Shown here in pieces: positions 35,098 to 43,322 of a DNA stretch of 64,000 bases. The translations under genes were made by a program, and so were the position numbers. The stretch comes from Firmicutes bacterium ASF500 (GTDB taxonomy: Bacteria; Bacillota; Clostridia; Oscillospirales; Oscillospiraceae): the NCBI GenBank assembly GCA_000492175.2, contig CP097573.1:1488001-1552000 (forward strand), given 5' to 3'. Position 1 is the stretch's first letter. Every line of letters begins with the position of its first letter. The notes under the pieces were generated by a model that was not told the DNA's origin, searched no databases, and was given only the letters and a program-made list of their open reading frames with translations.

Positions 35098-35232
35098 TTA
35101 TGTTTCAGATTTTGTTGGCTTATACTGTTCCTCGCCGCTCTCGATATAGAGGATAAAGTCGTTGATTTTCTTCTCATCCCATCCGACGGACCGCAGTCCC
35201 ATGATAAGTCTGGAAGTTTCCTGCATGTTCAT
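35098..35232 (-). CDS. 44-codon protein downstream of coaBC
   Basis: A small gene overlooked by length filters. ATG 35232 has AGGAGG eight bases upstream. The frame encodes a 44-aa acidic, helical peptide (MNMQETSRLIMGLRSVGW, then DEKKINDFILYIESGEEQYK) and ends directly at a terminator. It begins 30 bp after the coaBC stop on the same strand, so it is very likely co-transcribed. I do not recognise a function. The good ribosome binding site, the exact placement before the terminator and the sensible amino-acid composition argue that it is real. Confidence 0.75.
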   Translation of the reverse strand: MNMQETSRLIMGLRSVGWDEKKINDFILYIESGEEQYKPTKSET

Positions 35233-35262
35233 TGCGTGAACCTCCTTCTAAATCTTGATATT

Positions 35263-36459
35263 CTATTTTACCATAAGCCCCATTGCGATGTCAAGAATGC
35301 GCCTGGCGGCCTCCTCCTTGGACATGAGGGGCAGATCCTCCATGCCCTCCCGGGTGATGACGGTCATTACATTGGTGTCGGTGCCGAAGCCGGCCCCAGC
35401 CACCTTCAGGTTGTTGGCGCAGATCATATCCAGGTTTTTCTTTTCCAGCTTGGCCCGGCTGTTCTCCACCATGTTTTGGGTCTCCATAGAGAAGCCGCAC
35501 AGCACCTGACCCGCCCGGCGGTGCTCGCCCAGGTATTTGAGGATGTCCCGGGTGCGGTTCAGGGGGATGGACAGCTCCCCGTCCTTCTTTTTCAGCTTGT
35601 CGCCGGCGTACTGGGCGGGGGTGTAGTCGGCCACGGCGGCGGCCTTGAAGATGAAATCGGCCCAGTCCTGACGGGCGGACACCGCCTCAAACATGTCCTG
35701 AGCGGAGACGACCGGGACCACCTCCACAAAGGGGGGCGGGGCGACGGCGGCGGGGCCGGTGACCAGCAGCACCTGGGCCCCCCGGAGCATGGCCATACGG
35801 GCCAGGGCATAGCCCATTTTCCCGGTGGAGTGGTTGGTGAGGTAGCGCACCGGGTCCAGGGCCTCCTGGGTAGGCCCGGCGGTGACCAGGACCCGCTTCC
35901 CTTCCAGGTCGTGGGGCAGGGCGATTTTTCGGAGGATGTGCTGGAGAAGCTGCTCCGGCTCGGGCAGCTTGCCCGCCCCCACCGCTCCGCAGGCCAGCCG
36001 TCCGGAGGCGGGGGCGATCACCTCCCAGCCGTACCGGCGGAGTATGTCCAGATTGTCCTGGGTGACGGAATTTTCAAACATTTTGGTGTTCATAGCTGGG
36101 GCAATCACCTTGGGACAGGTGCAGGCCAGAACGGTGGTGGTGAGCATGTCGTCGGCCAGCCCATGGGCCAGTTTTCCGCACACGTTCGCCGTGGCGGGGG
36201 CGATCATCACCAGGTCCGTCCGGTCGGCCAGAGCGATGTGCTCCACCTGGTGGGCAAAATTCCGGTCGAAGGTGTCCACCATGCACCGGTTGCCTGTGAG
36301 CTGCTCGAAGGTGAGAGGGGCGATAAATTCGGTGGCGTGGGCGGTCATAATGACCTCCACACAGGCGCGCTGCTTCACCAGCGCCGAGGCCAGCGCCGCC
36401 GCCTTATAGGCCGCGATTCCCCCCGTGACCCCCAGCAGAACGGTTTTTCCCTTTAACAT
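35263..36459 (-). CDS. coaBC: Bifunctional phosphopantothenoylcysteine decarboxylase/synthetase
   Basis: Catalyses two successive steps of coenzyme A synthesis. The 398-aa protein has an N-terminal flavin-dependent CoaC domain (about 1-175; VLLGVTGGIAAYKAAALASA, the histidine in HQVEHIALADRTDL, and the substrate clamp APAMNTKMFENSV). The C-terminal CTP-dependent CoaB domain (about 188-398) shows RVLVTAGPTQEALDPVRYL, NHSTGKMGYALA and FKAAAVADYTP. ATG 36459 has GGAGGAGG seven bases upstream; the longer frame to 36552 runs into the promoter. It is divergent from coaX, which catalyses the first step of the same pathway. Confidence 0.97.
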   Translation of the reverse strand: MLKGKTVLLGVTGGIAAYKAAALASALVKQRACVEVIMTAHATEFIAPLTFEQLTGNRCMVDTFDRNFAHQVEHIALADRTDLVMIAPATANVCGKLAHGLADDMLTTTVLACTCPKVIAPAMNTKMFENSVTQDNLDILRRYGWEVIAPASGRLACGAVGAGKLPEPEQLLQHILRKIALPHDLEGKRVLVTAGPTQEALDPVRYLTNHSTGKMGYALARMAMLRGAQVLLVTGPAAVAPPPFVEVVPVVSAQDMFEAVSARQDWADFIFKAAAVADYTPAQYAGDKLKKKDGELSIPLNRTRDILKYLGEHRRAGQVLCGFSMETQNMVENSRAKLEKKNLDMICANNLKVAGAGFGTDTNVMTVITREGMEDLPLMSKEEAARRILDIAMGLMVK

Positions 36460-36479
36460 GGCGGTTCCTCCTCCAAACA

Positions 36480-36500
36480 GCCTCCCTCTCGGAGGGAGCT
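36480..36500. repeat. Leader hairpin of coaBC
   Basis: CCTCCCTC and GAGGGAG form a short stem in the 5' untranslated region between the coaBC promoter and start. A T-run lies on the plus-strand side only, so it is not an attenuator for coaBC. It resembles the arms of the larger repeat at 54458-54569. Confidence 0.55.
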
Positions 36501-36510
36501 TTTTTGCTCT

Positions 36511-36539
36511 ATTATATCTGTTTTCTGTCAGGCTGTAAA
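36511..36539 (-). promoter_or_regulatory. Promoter of coaBC
   Basis: On the minus strand TTTACA (36534-36539), a 17-bp spacer and TATAAT (36511-36516). Confidence 0.85.
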
Positions 36540-36546
36540 GTTTATC

Positions 36547-36575
36547 TTGCATCTCCCGGCTCTGTCTTGTATAAT
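36547..36575 (+). promoter_or_regulatory. Promoter of coaX
   Basis: TTGCAT (36547-36552), a 17-bp spacer and TATAAT (36570-36575). Its -35 is only seven bases from the -35 of the divergent coaBC promoter, so one bound regulator could affect both CoA-pathway units. Confidence 0.85.
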
Positions 36576-36617
36576 AATCGGCTGAGGAACCCTAATTCTA
36601 CCTGCGAGGTGAGCGGT

Positions 36618-37388
36618 ATGCTCCTGGCTATAGACATCGGCAATACCAATATCGTGATCGGCGGAATCCAAGACGGCGTCATCGCCTTTGAGGCCCGCAT
36701 CGCCACAGACCGAATCAAGACCTCCGACCAGTACGGGGCGGAGATTAAAAGTATGCTCAGCCTGTTCGATGTCCGGCCCGGGGACATTCAGGACTGCATC
36801 ATCTCCTCAGTGGTGCCGCCGGTGTTCAACTCGGTGCGCACCGGGGTGATGAAGGTGATCGGCAAGGCCCCCATGGTGGTGGGTCCGGGGCTGAAAACTG
36901 GGCTGAACATCCAGATGGACACCCCGTCCCAGGTGGGCAGCGACCGGATCGTCATCGCCGTGGCCGCCCTGGCAGAGTATGACCCGCCCCTCACCCTCCT
37001 GGACCTGGGTACCGCCACCACCATTGAGGTGGTGGGGAGAGGTGGTACCTATATGGGCGGGTGCATTATCCCCGGCGTCCGGGTGTCTCTGGAGGCCCTC
37101 ACCAGCCGCACCGCCCAGCTGCCCGGCATCAGCCTGGACTGCCCCCGGCGGGTGATCGGCAAGAACACGGTGGACTGTATGCGCAGCGGTATCATGTACG
37201 GCACCGCCGCCATGCTGGACGGCATGCTGGACCGGGTGGAGGAGGAGCTGGGCTGCTTCACAACCGTGGTCGCCACCGGAGGGATGGCCCAGTTCATTGT
37301 CCCCCTGTGCCGCCGGGATATCAAGCTGGAGCGGGACCTTCTTCTCAAGGGCTTGAACATCATCTATCAGAAGAATCGGAAGAGCTGA
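36618..37388 (+). CDS. coaX: Type III pantothenate kinase
   Basis: Phosphorylates pantothenate, the first step of CoA synthesis. It is not inhibited by CoA in characterised members. The 256-aa protein has the ASKHA fold: LLAIDIGNTNIVIGG (phosphate loop), ISSVVPPVFNSV, GSDRIVIAVAALAEYDPP (substrate aspartate), LLDLGTATTIEVVGRGG and GGCIIPGVRVSLEALTSR. ATG 36618 has GAGGTGAG just upstream; the open frame further upstream includes the promoter and is not coding. It is divergent from coaBC. Confidence 0.97.
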   Translation: MLLAIDIGNTNIVIGGIQDGVIAFEARIATDRIKTSDQYGAEIKSMLSLFDVRPGDIQDCIISSVVPPVFNSVRTGVMKVIGKAPMVVGPGLKTGLNIQMDTPSQVGSDRIVIAVAALAEYDPPLTLLDLGTATTIEVVGRGGTYMGGCIIPGVRVSLEALTSRTAQLPGISLDCPRRVIGKNTVDCMRSGIMYGTAAMLDGMLDRVEEELGCFTTVVATGGMAQFIVPLCRRDIKLERDLLLKGLNIIYQKNRKS

Positions 37389-37416
37389 ATAACCCGGAAC
37401 GCCAACGGCAAGCACC

Positions 37417-37448
37417 TGTAGGGCGCGACGACCCCGGCGCGCCCTACA
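37417..37448. repeat. Minimal TGTAGGG-type repeat (family A, 32 bp)
   Basis: The two arms of family A sit next to each other without the variable centre: TGTAGGGCGCGACGACC, then CGGCGCGCCCTACA. It could be an internal-deletion derivative of the longer form. Confidence 0.8.
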
Positions 37449-37478
37449 GGGCCTGCGTGAGATTTTGCGGCGGATGCC

Positions 37479-37507
37479 TTGACAAATCCGGTTTTTTTTC
37501 TTATAAT
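37479..37507 (+). promoter_or_regulatory. Promoter of the T-box-valS operon
   Basis: TTGACA (37479-37484), a 17-bp spacer and TATAAT (37502-37507): perfect consensus. Confidence 0.92.
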
Positions 37508-37514
37508 GTGACCC

Positions 37515-37746
37515 ACATAAAGGCAATGCGAAAGAGGAGTATCCGGTATGCCGGTTTGCAGAGAGGAAGCGGAGGGTGCGAGCTTCCAGCCGGGATCGGA
37601 GAAGGTGGCTTTCGGGCCCTGACCCTGAATGGCAGTAGGGGGCGGCGGGACTTCCCGTTACAGAAGACAGAAGTGCCCCTTCGGGGGAATTCAGGTGGTA
37701 CCGCGGAGATTATTCGCCCTGAGTCTAAGGACTCGGGGCTTTTTTG
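37515..37746 (+). promoter_or_regulatory. T-box riboswitch, probably valine-specific
   Basis: A leader that senses uncharged tRNA. Visible parts are the stem I elements GAAAGAGGAGTA and CAGAGAGGAAGC, a specifier region GAAGGTGGCTTTCGGGC in which GTG (valine) is at the expected offset, and the conserved T-box AGGTGGTACCGCGG (37693-37706). The terminator CCCTGAGTC/GACTCGGGG with a T-run is at 37716-37746. When uncharged tRNA-Val binds, an antiterminator should form and allow transcription of the YcxB-like gene and valS. The specifier assignment is my reading by position and agrees with valS downstream. Confidence 0.9.
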
Positions 37747-37759
37747 TGAGGTGAAGGGA

Positions 37760-38392
37760 TTGCTGGTCAATCAAATGACATTGGATAAAAAAGCGATGGT
37801 GTCCCTGGCGCGGATCAGCCGGAAGACCCTGCGGAACGGGCGGAGCAGTCCGGCGCGCCGGTTCGCCTGGTTCGCGGTGTCGGTGGAGCTGTTTCTGGCG
37901 GCGCTGCTGATCTGGGTGGGGCTGGACGGCTGGCTGACCAACGTGCTGCTGGCGGCGATCATGCTGGCCTGTATCCTGAGCGAGGACGTGGTAAACGGCC
38001 TGATGGCCTACCGGCAGATGCTCCCGGACGCCCGGGAGGTCAACGTCACCTTTAAAGAGGACCATTTCATTCACTATTCCCGGGCGGCGGAGACTTGGTG
38101 GAACTACCGGCAGATCAAGGCCATCGGGGAGGACCAGGACTATTTTGCCCTGGTGCTGGATAAAAACCACGGCCAGATCTACGCCAAGGACTGCTTCACC
38201 TGGGGCTCGCCCGACGAGTTCCGGGAATTCATCCAGCGCAAAACGGGCAAAAAGATTCAGAAGGTCCCCCGGCTGGTCCTTCCGCTGGACCTTGCGGAGG
38301 TAACCCCAAAGAGCGGAAAGAAGAGCGGGAAAAAGAGTACAAAAAAGAAGCATAACAACAACGCGAAACGCGAGAAAAGAACAGGAGAATGA
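37760..38392 (+). CDS. YcxB-like membrane protein in the valS operon
   Basis: A 210-aa protein. Two adjacent hydrophobic segments (about residues 36-80; FAWFAVSVELFLAALLIWVG, LTNVLLAAIMLACILS) precede a YcxB-like soluble domain (about 90-165; VTFKEDHFIHYSRAAETWWN, YRQIKAIGEDQDYFALVLD). The C-terminal tail is very lysine-rich (about 185-210). YcxB domains occur in predicted membrane proteins without a firm function. TTG 37760 is preferred because GAGGTG lies at good spacing; ATG 37775 is the alternative. It starts 13 bp after the T-box terminator and its stop is just before valS, so it should respond to valine-tRNA charging. Confidence 0.75.
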   Translation: MLVNQMTLDKKAMVSLARISRKTLRNGRSSPARRFAWFAVSVELFLAALLIWVGLDGWLTNVLLAAIMLACILSEDVVNGLMAYRQMLPDAREVNVTFKEDHFIHYSRAAETWWNYRQIKAIGEDQDYFALVLDKNHGQIYAKDCFTWGSPDEFREFIQRKTGKKIQKVPRLVLPLDLAEVTPKSGKKSGKKSTKKKHNNNAKREKRTGE

Positions 38393-38394
38393 AC

Positions 38395-41025
38395 ATGAAA
38401 AAAGAACTGCCGAAGGTCTATGAACCCCAGGAGGTTGAGGCCCGCGTCTATGAGACCTGGGAGAGGTGCGGCTGCTTCAAGGGCCGCCGTGACCCCAAGA
38501 AGAAACCCTTCACCATCGTTATGCCGCCCCCCAACGTCACCGGCCAGCTCCACATGGGCCACGCCATGGACGACTCCCTCCAGGACATGCTCATCCGCTA
38601 CAAGCGGATGCAGGGCTACGCCGCCCTGTACCTCCCTGGCACCGACCACGCCGGCATCGCCACCCAGGTGAAGGTGGAGGAGGAGCTGCGGGAGAACGAG
38701 GGACTGAGCCGCTACGACCTGGGCCGGGAGAAATTCCTGGAGCGGGTGTGGGACTGGAAGGCCAAATACGGCGCCCGCATCGTCCAGCAGCAGAAGAAGC
38801 TGGGCATCTCCGCCGACTGGGAGCGCTCCCGCTTCACTATGGACGAGGGGCTCTCCCGGGCGGTGCGCCACGTGTTTGTCTCTCTCTATCAGAAGGACCT
38901 GATTTATAAGGGGAGCCGCATCATCAACTGGTGCCCCCACTGCGTCACCGCCCTGTCCGACGCGGAGGTGGAGTATCAGGACAAGCCCGGAAATCTGTGG
39001 CACATGCGCTACCCCCTGGCCGACGGCTCCGGCTATCTGGTGGTTGCCACCACCCGGCCCGAGACCATGATGGGCGACACCGGCGTGGCCGTCAACCCCA
39101 ACGACGAGCGGTATAAGCACCTCGTCGGCAAGACCTGCATCCTGCCCCTGATGAACCGTGAAATTCCCATCGTGGCCGACGAGTATGTGGAGATGGACTT
39201 CGGCACCGGCTGTGTGAAGATGACCCCCGCCCACGACCCCAACGACTTCGAGGTGGGCCTGCGCCACAACCTGGACACCATCCGCGTCCTGGACGACAAC
39301 GGCGTGGTCAACGCCAACGGCGGCAAGTACCAGGGGATGGACCGGTACGAGGCCCGGAAGGCCGTCGTCGCCGACCTGGAGGCCCTGGGCCTGATGGAGA
39401 AGATCGAGCCCTACTCCCACAACGTGGGCACCTGCTACCGCTGCCACAGCGATGTGGAGCCTCTCATCTCCGCCCAGTGGTTTGTCCGCATGGAGCCCCT
39501 GGCTAAGGAAGCCCTGCGGGTGGTCAACGAGGGGGAGATTAAATTCGTCCCCGACCGCTTCGCCAAGACCTACACCAACTGGATGGAGAATGTCCACGAC
39601 TGGTGCATCAGCCGCCAGCTCTGGTGGGGCCACCAGATTCCCGCCTGGTACTGTGCCGACTGCGGTCACATGACCGTCAGTGAGGAGGACCCCGACTGCT
39701 GTGAGAAGTGCGGCTCCAAGCACATTGAGCGGGACCCGGACGTGCTGGACACATGGTTCTCCTCCGCCCTGTGGCCCTTCTCCACCCTGGGCTGGCCCGA
39801 CGAAAACAGTGAGGATTTCAAGTATTTCTACCCCACCGACGTGCTGGTCACCGCCTACGACATCATCTTCTTCTGGGTGGCCCGGATGATCTTCTCCGGC
39901 TGCGCCCACACCGGCAAGCCCCCCTTCCACACCGTCTTCATCCACGGCCTGATTCGGGATGACAAGGGCCGGAAGATGTCCAAGTCCCTGGGCAACGGCA
40001 TCGAGCCCCTGGAGATCGCCGACAAGTACGGCGCCGACGCCCTGCGCTTCAATCTGGTCACCGGCAACTCCCCGGGCAACGACATGCGCTTCTTCACCGA
40101 GCGGTGCGAGGCCATGCGCAACTTCGCCAACAAAATCTGGAACGCCAGCCGCTTCCTGATGATGAACCTCACCATCGACAAGTGTGAGCTTCCCCAGAAG
40201 CTGGAGCTGGAGGACAAGTGGATCCTGTCCAAGCTGAACCGGGCCGTGGCCGAGATCACCGAAAACATGGACCGGTATGAGCTGGGTGTGGCGGCGCAGA
40301 AAATTTACGACTTCATCTGGGACGACTACTGCGACTGGTATATCGAGCTGACCAAGACCCGCCTTCAGGGGGAGGACGAGGACAGCAAGGTCCGGGCCCA
40401 GCAGGTGCTGTGCTGGGTGCTCACCCAGATGCTCAAGCTGCTCCACCCCTTCATGCCCTTCATCACCGAGGAAATCTGGCAGGCCCTGCCCCACGAGGGC
40501 GACTTCCTCATGCTCCAGGACTGGCCCGCAGCCAGCGCCGGGATGGATTTCCCCGCCGAGGAGAAGGCCATGGAGCTCATTATGGACGCCATCCGGGCGG
40601 TCCGCGCCCGGCGCAACGAGATGAACGTGCCCCCCTCCAAAAAAGCCCGGCTCACCGTAGCCACCGGGGAGGGAGAGGTCTTTACCCTGGGCGTGCCCTT
40701 CCTGAAAAAACTGGCCTATGCCAGCGAGGTGGAGGTCGTCCCCGCCGGGCAGGCCCCCGACGCCGCCGGGATGGTGGCCGTGGTCACCCACGCCGCTCAG
40801 CTGTTTATCCCTCTGGGCGAGCTGGTGGACCTGGAGAAGGAGAAGGCTCGGATGGAGAAGGAGCTGAAAAAGCAGTCCGCCGAGCTGGACAAGCTGAACG
40901 CCAAGCTGAACAACCCCGGCTTCGTCAACAAGGCCCCCGCCCAGGTTGTGGAGGCCGAGAAGGAGCGGGCCGCCCAGCTCACCGAGCTGGTGGCTAAGCT
41001 GAAGGAACAGCTGAAGGGGATGTGA
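38395..41025 (+). CDS. valS: Valyl-tRNA synthetase
   Basis: Charges tRNA-Val with valine and edits misactivated threonine. The 876-aa class I synthetase has the HIGH-type PPPNVTGQLHMGHAMDDSLQ, a CP1 editing domain (about 210-340; TTRPETMMGDTGVAVNP, KMTPAHDPNDFEVGLRH), an internal zinc-type cysteine pair (CEKCGSKHIERDPDVLDTW) and KMSKS (GRKMSKSLGNGIEPLE). The anticodon-binding domain follows, with a C-terminal coiled-coil arm (about 805-876; LEKEKARMEKELKKQSAELD). ATG 38395 has AGGAGA at better spacing than ATG 38389, which overlaps the upstream stop. Expression is controlled by the T-box leader. Confidence 0.97.
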   Translation: MKKELPKVYEPQEVEARVYETWERCGCFKGRRDPKKKPFTIVMPPPNVTGQLHMGHAMDDSLQDMLIRYKRMQGYAALYLPGTDHAGIATQVKVEEELRENEGLSRYDLGREKFLERVWDWKAKYGARIVQQQKKLGISADWERSRFTMDEGLSRAVRHVFVSLYQKDLIYKGSRIINWCPHCVTALSDAEVEYQDKPGNLWHMRYPLADGSGYLVVATTRPETMMGDTGVAVNPNDERYKHLVGKTCILPLMNREIPIVADEYVEMDFGTGCVKMTPAHDPNDFEVGLRHNLDTIRVLDDNGVVNANGGKYQGMDRYEARKAVVADLEALGLMEKIEPYSHNVGTCYRCHSDVEPLISAQWFVRMEPLAKEALRVVNEGEIKFVPDRFAKTYTNWMENVHDWCISRQLWWGHQIPAWYCADCGHMTVSEEDPDCCEKCGSKHIERDPDVLDTWFSSALWPFSTLGWPDENSEDFKYFYPTDVLVTAYDIIFFWVARMIFSGCAHTGKPPFHTVFIHGLIRDDKGRKMSKSLGNGIEPLEIADKYGADALRFNLVTGNSPGNDMRFFTERCEAMRNFANKIWNASRFLMMNLTIDKCELPQKLELEDKWILSKLNRAVAEITENMDRYELGVAAQKIYDFIWDDYCDWYIELTKTRLQGEDEDSKVRAQQVLCWVLTQMLKLLHPFMPFITEEIWQALPHEGDFLMLQDWPAASAGMDFPAEEKAMELIMDAIRAVRARRNEMNVPPSKKARLTVATGEGEVFTLGVPFLKKLAYASEVEVVPAGQAPDAAGMVAVVTHAAQLFIPLGELVDLEKEKARMEKELKKQSAELDKLNAKLNNPGFVNKAPAQVVEAEKERAAQLTELVAKLKEQLKGM

Positions 41026-41135
41026 CCCTGAACAGAAGCAAATGCCCACCCGGAAGCACAGGCCGGCATCTGAAAAACAGCAATCCAAAGGATTACGACT
41101 ATAGCACCTGTCAGACAGAATTTGGCGCAAATTAT

Positions 41136-41170
41136 ATCAAAAAACCTCGCCGCTGGCGAGGTTTTTTGAT
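41136..41170. terminator. Bidirectional terminator between valS and rnfB
   Basis: A perfect palindrome: ATCAAAAAACCTCGCC and its complement around GCT. It gives a GC-rich stem with T-runs in both directions. Confidence 0.93.
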
Positions 41171-41188
41171 ATCCTGTTTTGTAAGCTC

Positions 41189-41989
41189 TTATTCAGCTCC
41201 GGGAACGTGAATGACGCCCATGGGGCACTCCTTCACGCAGATCTGACAGCCGACGCACTTGTCCTGGTCGATCTTGGCCAGGAAGTTCTCCACGGTGATG
41301 GCCTCCTTGGGGCAGGCCTTGGCGCACTTCATACAGCCAATACAGCCGGCGGTACACGCCTTCCGGGTGTCCGCGCCCTTGTCCTTGTTCTGGCACAGGA
41401 CCACGGGCTTGCGCTTGTGCTCGGGCACGATGGAGATGACGGCGTTGGGGCAGACCCCGGCACAGGCGCCGCAGCCGGTACACTTGGTCCGGTCCACCTT
41501 GGCGATGCCGTCCACGATGTGGATGGCGTCGAAGGCGCAGGCCCGGGTACAGTCGCCATAGCCCAGACAGCCGAATTTGCACAGTCCGTCGCCGCCGTAG
41601 AGGCCCTTAACGGCCTGGCAGCTCTGGATGCCCTGGAACTCATACTTCTTGCCCGCCTTATCGCAGGTGCCGGAGCAGGCGACCACCGCCTTCATGGGGG
41701 TGGAGGAGCCGGCCTCAACGCCCATGATCTCGGCCACCTTGGCGGCGCAGGCCGCGCCGCCGGGGGTGCACTTGTTGACGGCGTTGCCGTCCTCCACGAT
41801 GCTCTTGGCGTAGTCGGCACAGCCGGCACAGCCGCAGGCGCCGCAGTTGGCTCCGGCCAGGACGGCGGTGATTTTCTCCACCCGCTCGTCCACCGGGACA
41901 TACATGAAGATGGAGGCGGCCACCAGGATCACCGCGCCGATGAGGCCGATAACCGTGACCAGAATGACTGCCATTAAAATTGGATCCAT
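41189..41989 (-). CDS. rnfB: Rnf complex subunit B (iron-sulfur protein)
   Basis: Part of the membrane ferredoxin:NAD+ oxidoreductase, probably the site where reduced ferredoxin delivers electrons. The 266-aa protein has one N-terminal transmembrane helix (about 5-28). A four-cysteine cluster domain (GANCGACGCAGCADYA, then NKCTPGG) follows. The rest carries several 4Fe-4S ferredoxin motifs (CKFGCLGYGDCTRAC, CTGCGACAGVCP, CIGCMKCAKACP, CVGCQICVKECP). It is the last gene of the operon and ends at the shared palindromic terminator. Confidence 0.96.
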   Translation of the reverse strand: MDPILMAVILVTVIGLIGAVILVAASIFMYVPVDERVEKITAVLAGANCGACGCAGCADYAKSIVEDGNAVNKCTPGGAACAAKVAEIMGVEAGSSTPMKAVVACSGTCDKAGKKYEFQGIQSCQAVKGLYGGDGLCKFGCLGYGDCTRACAFDAIHIVDGIAKVDRTKCTGCGACAGVCPNAVISIVPEHKRKPVVLCQNKDKGADTRKACTAGCIGCMKCAKACPKEAITVENFLAKIDQDKCVGCQICVKECPMGVIHVPGAE

Positions 41990-42004
41990 ACTACTCTCCC
42001 CCTC

Positions 42005-42628
42005 CTATGCTGCAACGTTGAAGATGGCGTCGATGATGCCGCCGAAGCCCATGAAGGACAGGGAGGTCACCGCGGCGGCCACCAGCGTGATGGGCAGACC
42101 CTCAAAGCACTTGGGGGTGACGGCCTGCTCCACCCGGCGGCGCACGCCGGAGAAGAGCACCATAGCCACCAGGAACCCGATGCCCGCGCCGGCGGCGCAG
42201 ACGATGGACTCGATAAAGTTATAACCGTTGTCCAGGTTCAGGATGGTCACGCCCAGGATGGTGCAGTTGGTGGTGATCAGGGGCAGGTACACGCCCAGGG
42301 ATTTATACAGCGCGGGGATGAACTTTTTCAAAAAGTTCTCCAGCAGCTGGACCAGAATGGCGATAATCAGAATAAACACGATGGTCTGGAGATAGCCCAT
42401 GTCCCACTTCAGGGTACCGTCCGCGTTGGCGGGGGTAAGCAGGAAGGTCTGGATGGGCCAGGTGGCGGCGGTAGCCAGCACCATGACGAAGGTGACGGCC
42501 AGAGACATACCCACGGCGCTGTCCAGCTTTTTGGACACGCCCAGGAAGGGGCAGATACCCAGGAATTTGGCGAGGACGTAGTTGTCCACCAAAATCATGG
42601 TAAAGAAGATTGCGGCAAGCTTCACCAT
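42005..42628 (-). CDS. rnfA: Rnf complex subunit A
   Basis: A 207-aa integral membrane protein with about six helices. Together with RnfE it forms the pseudo-symmetric core that carries ions across the membrane. Typical segments are TMILVDNYVLAKFLGICPFL (with a membrane-embedded cysteine that in related complexes helps bind a 2Fe-2S cluster), YLPLITTNCTILGVTILNLD (the matching cysteine) and GIGFLVAMVLFSGVRRRVEQ. Its start overlaps the rnfE stop by one base, so translation is probably coupled. Confidence 0.96.
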   Translation of the reverse strand: MVKLAAIFFTMILVDNYVLAKFLGICPFLGVSKKLDSAVGMSLAVTFVMVLATAATWPIQTFLLTPANADGTLKWDMGYLQTIVFILIIAILVQLLENFLKKFIPALYKSLGVYLPLITTNCTILGVTILNLDNGYNFIESIVCAAGAGIGFLVAMVLFSGVRRRVEQAVTPKCFEGLPITLVAAAVTSLSFMGFGGIIDAIFNVAA

Positions 42629-43305
42629 TACGCATTACCTCCTTCCGCGGCGGCGGTTTCCTTCTTGGGGCGGCTGGTGAGCCAGGTGGCCCCGGCCATC
42701 AGGATACCGAATACGAAGAAGCCGCCGGGGGCGCTGGTCATCAGGGAGAAGGTGTCGATGGACTCGGGGATGATCCGGATGGCGAAGTCAGCCCCCAGAG
42801 AGGGAATCAGACCGCCCAGCCCGGCCATCCAGGTCCCGGAGCCCAGGATCTCACGGATGGAGCCCATGATGGTCAGGGTGATGGTAAAGCCGATGCCCAT
42901 GCCGATGCCGTCCAGGGCGGAGTCCAGGATGCTGTTCTTGGAGGCGAACATCTCGGCGCGGCCCAGGATGATGCAGTTGACCACGATCAGGGGCAGATAG
43001 ACGCCCAGGGCCTTATCCAGGTCGGGGACAAAGGCCTTCACCACCATCTGAACCACCGACACGAAGCCGGCGATGACAGTGATGTAGCAGGGGATGCGAA
43101 CCTGATCGGGGATGACCTTCCGCAGGGCGGAGATCACGATGTTGGAGCACAGCAGCACGAAGGTGGCGGCCAGGCCCATGCCGATGCCGTTGGAGGCCAT
43201 GGTGGTGACGGCCAGGGTGGGACAGGTGCCCAGGACAAGCCGCAGAACCGGGTTCTCGTTCAGTATACCGTTGGTAAGGATTTTCATTTTACTGTTTTCA
43301 CTCAT
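42628..43305 (-). CDS. rnfE: Rnf complex subunit E
   Basis: A 225-aa integral membrane protein homologous to RnfA. Landmarks are ILNENPVLRLVLGTCPTLAV and YLPLIVVNCIILGRAEMFAS, each with the membrane cysteine, then SALDGIGMGIGFTITLTIMG. AGGTGA lies seven bases before ATG 43305. The C-terminus is extended by a short charged tail (RPKKETAAAEGGNA). It lies between rnfG and rnfA in the normal clostridial order. Confidence 0.96.
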   Translation of the reverse strand: MSENSKMKILTNGILNENPVLRLVLGTCPTLAVTTMASNGIGMGLAATFVLLCSNIVISALRKVIPDQVRIPCYITVIAGFVSVVQMVVKAFVPDLDKALGVYLPLIVVNCIILGRAEMFASKNSILDSALDGIGMGIGFTITLTIMGSIREILGSGTWMAGLGGLIPSLGADFAIRIIPESIDTFSLMTSAPGGFFVFGILMAGATWLTSRPKKETAAAEGGNA

Positions 43306-43322
43306 CTTGATTCACCTGCCTT

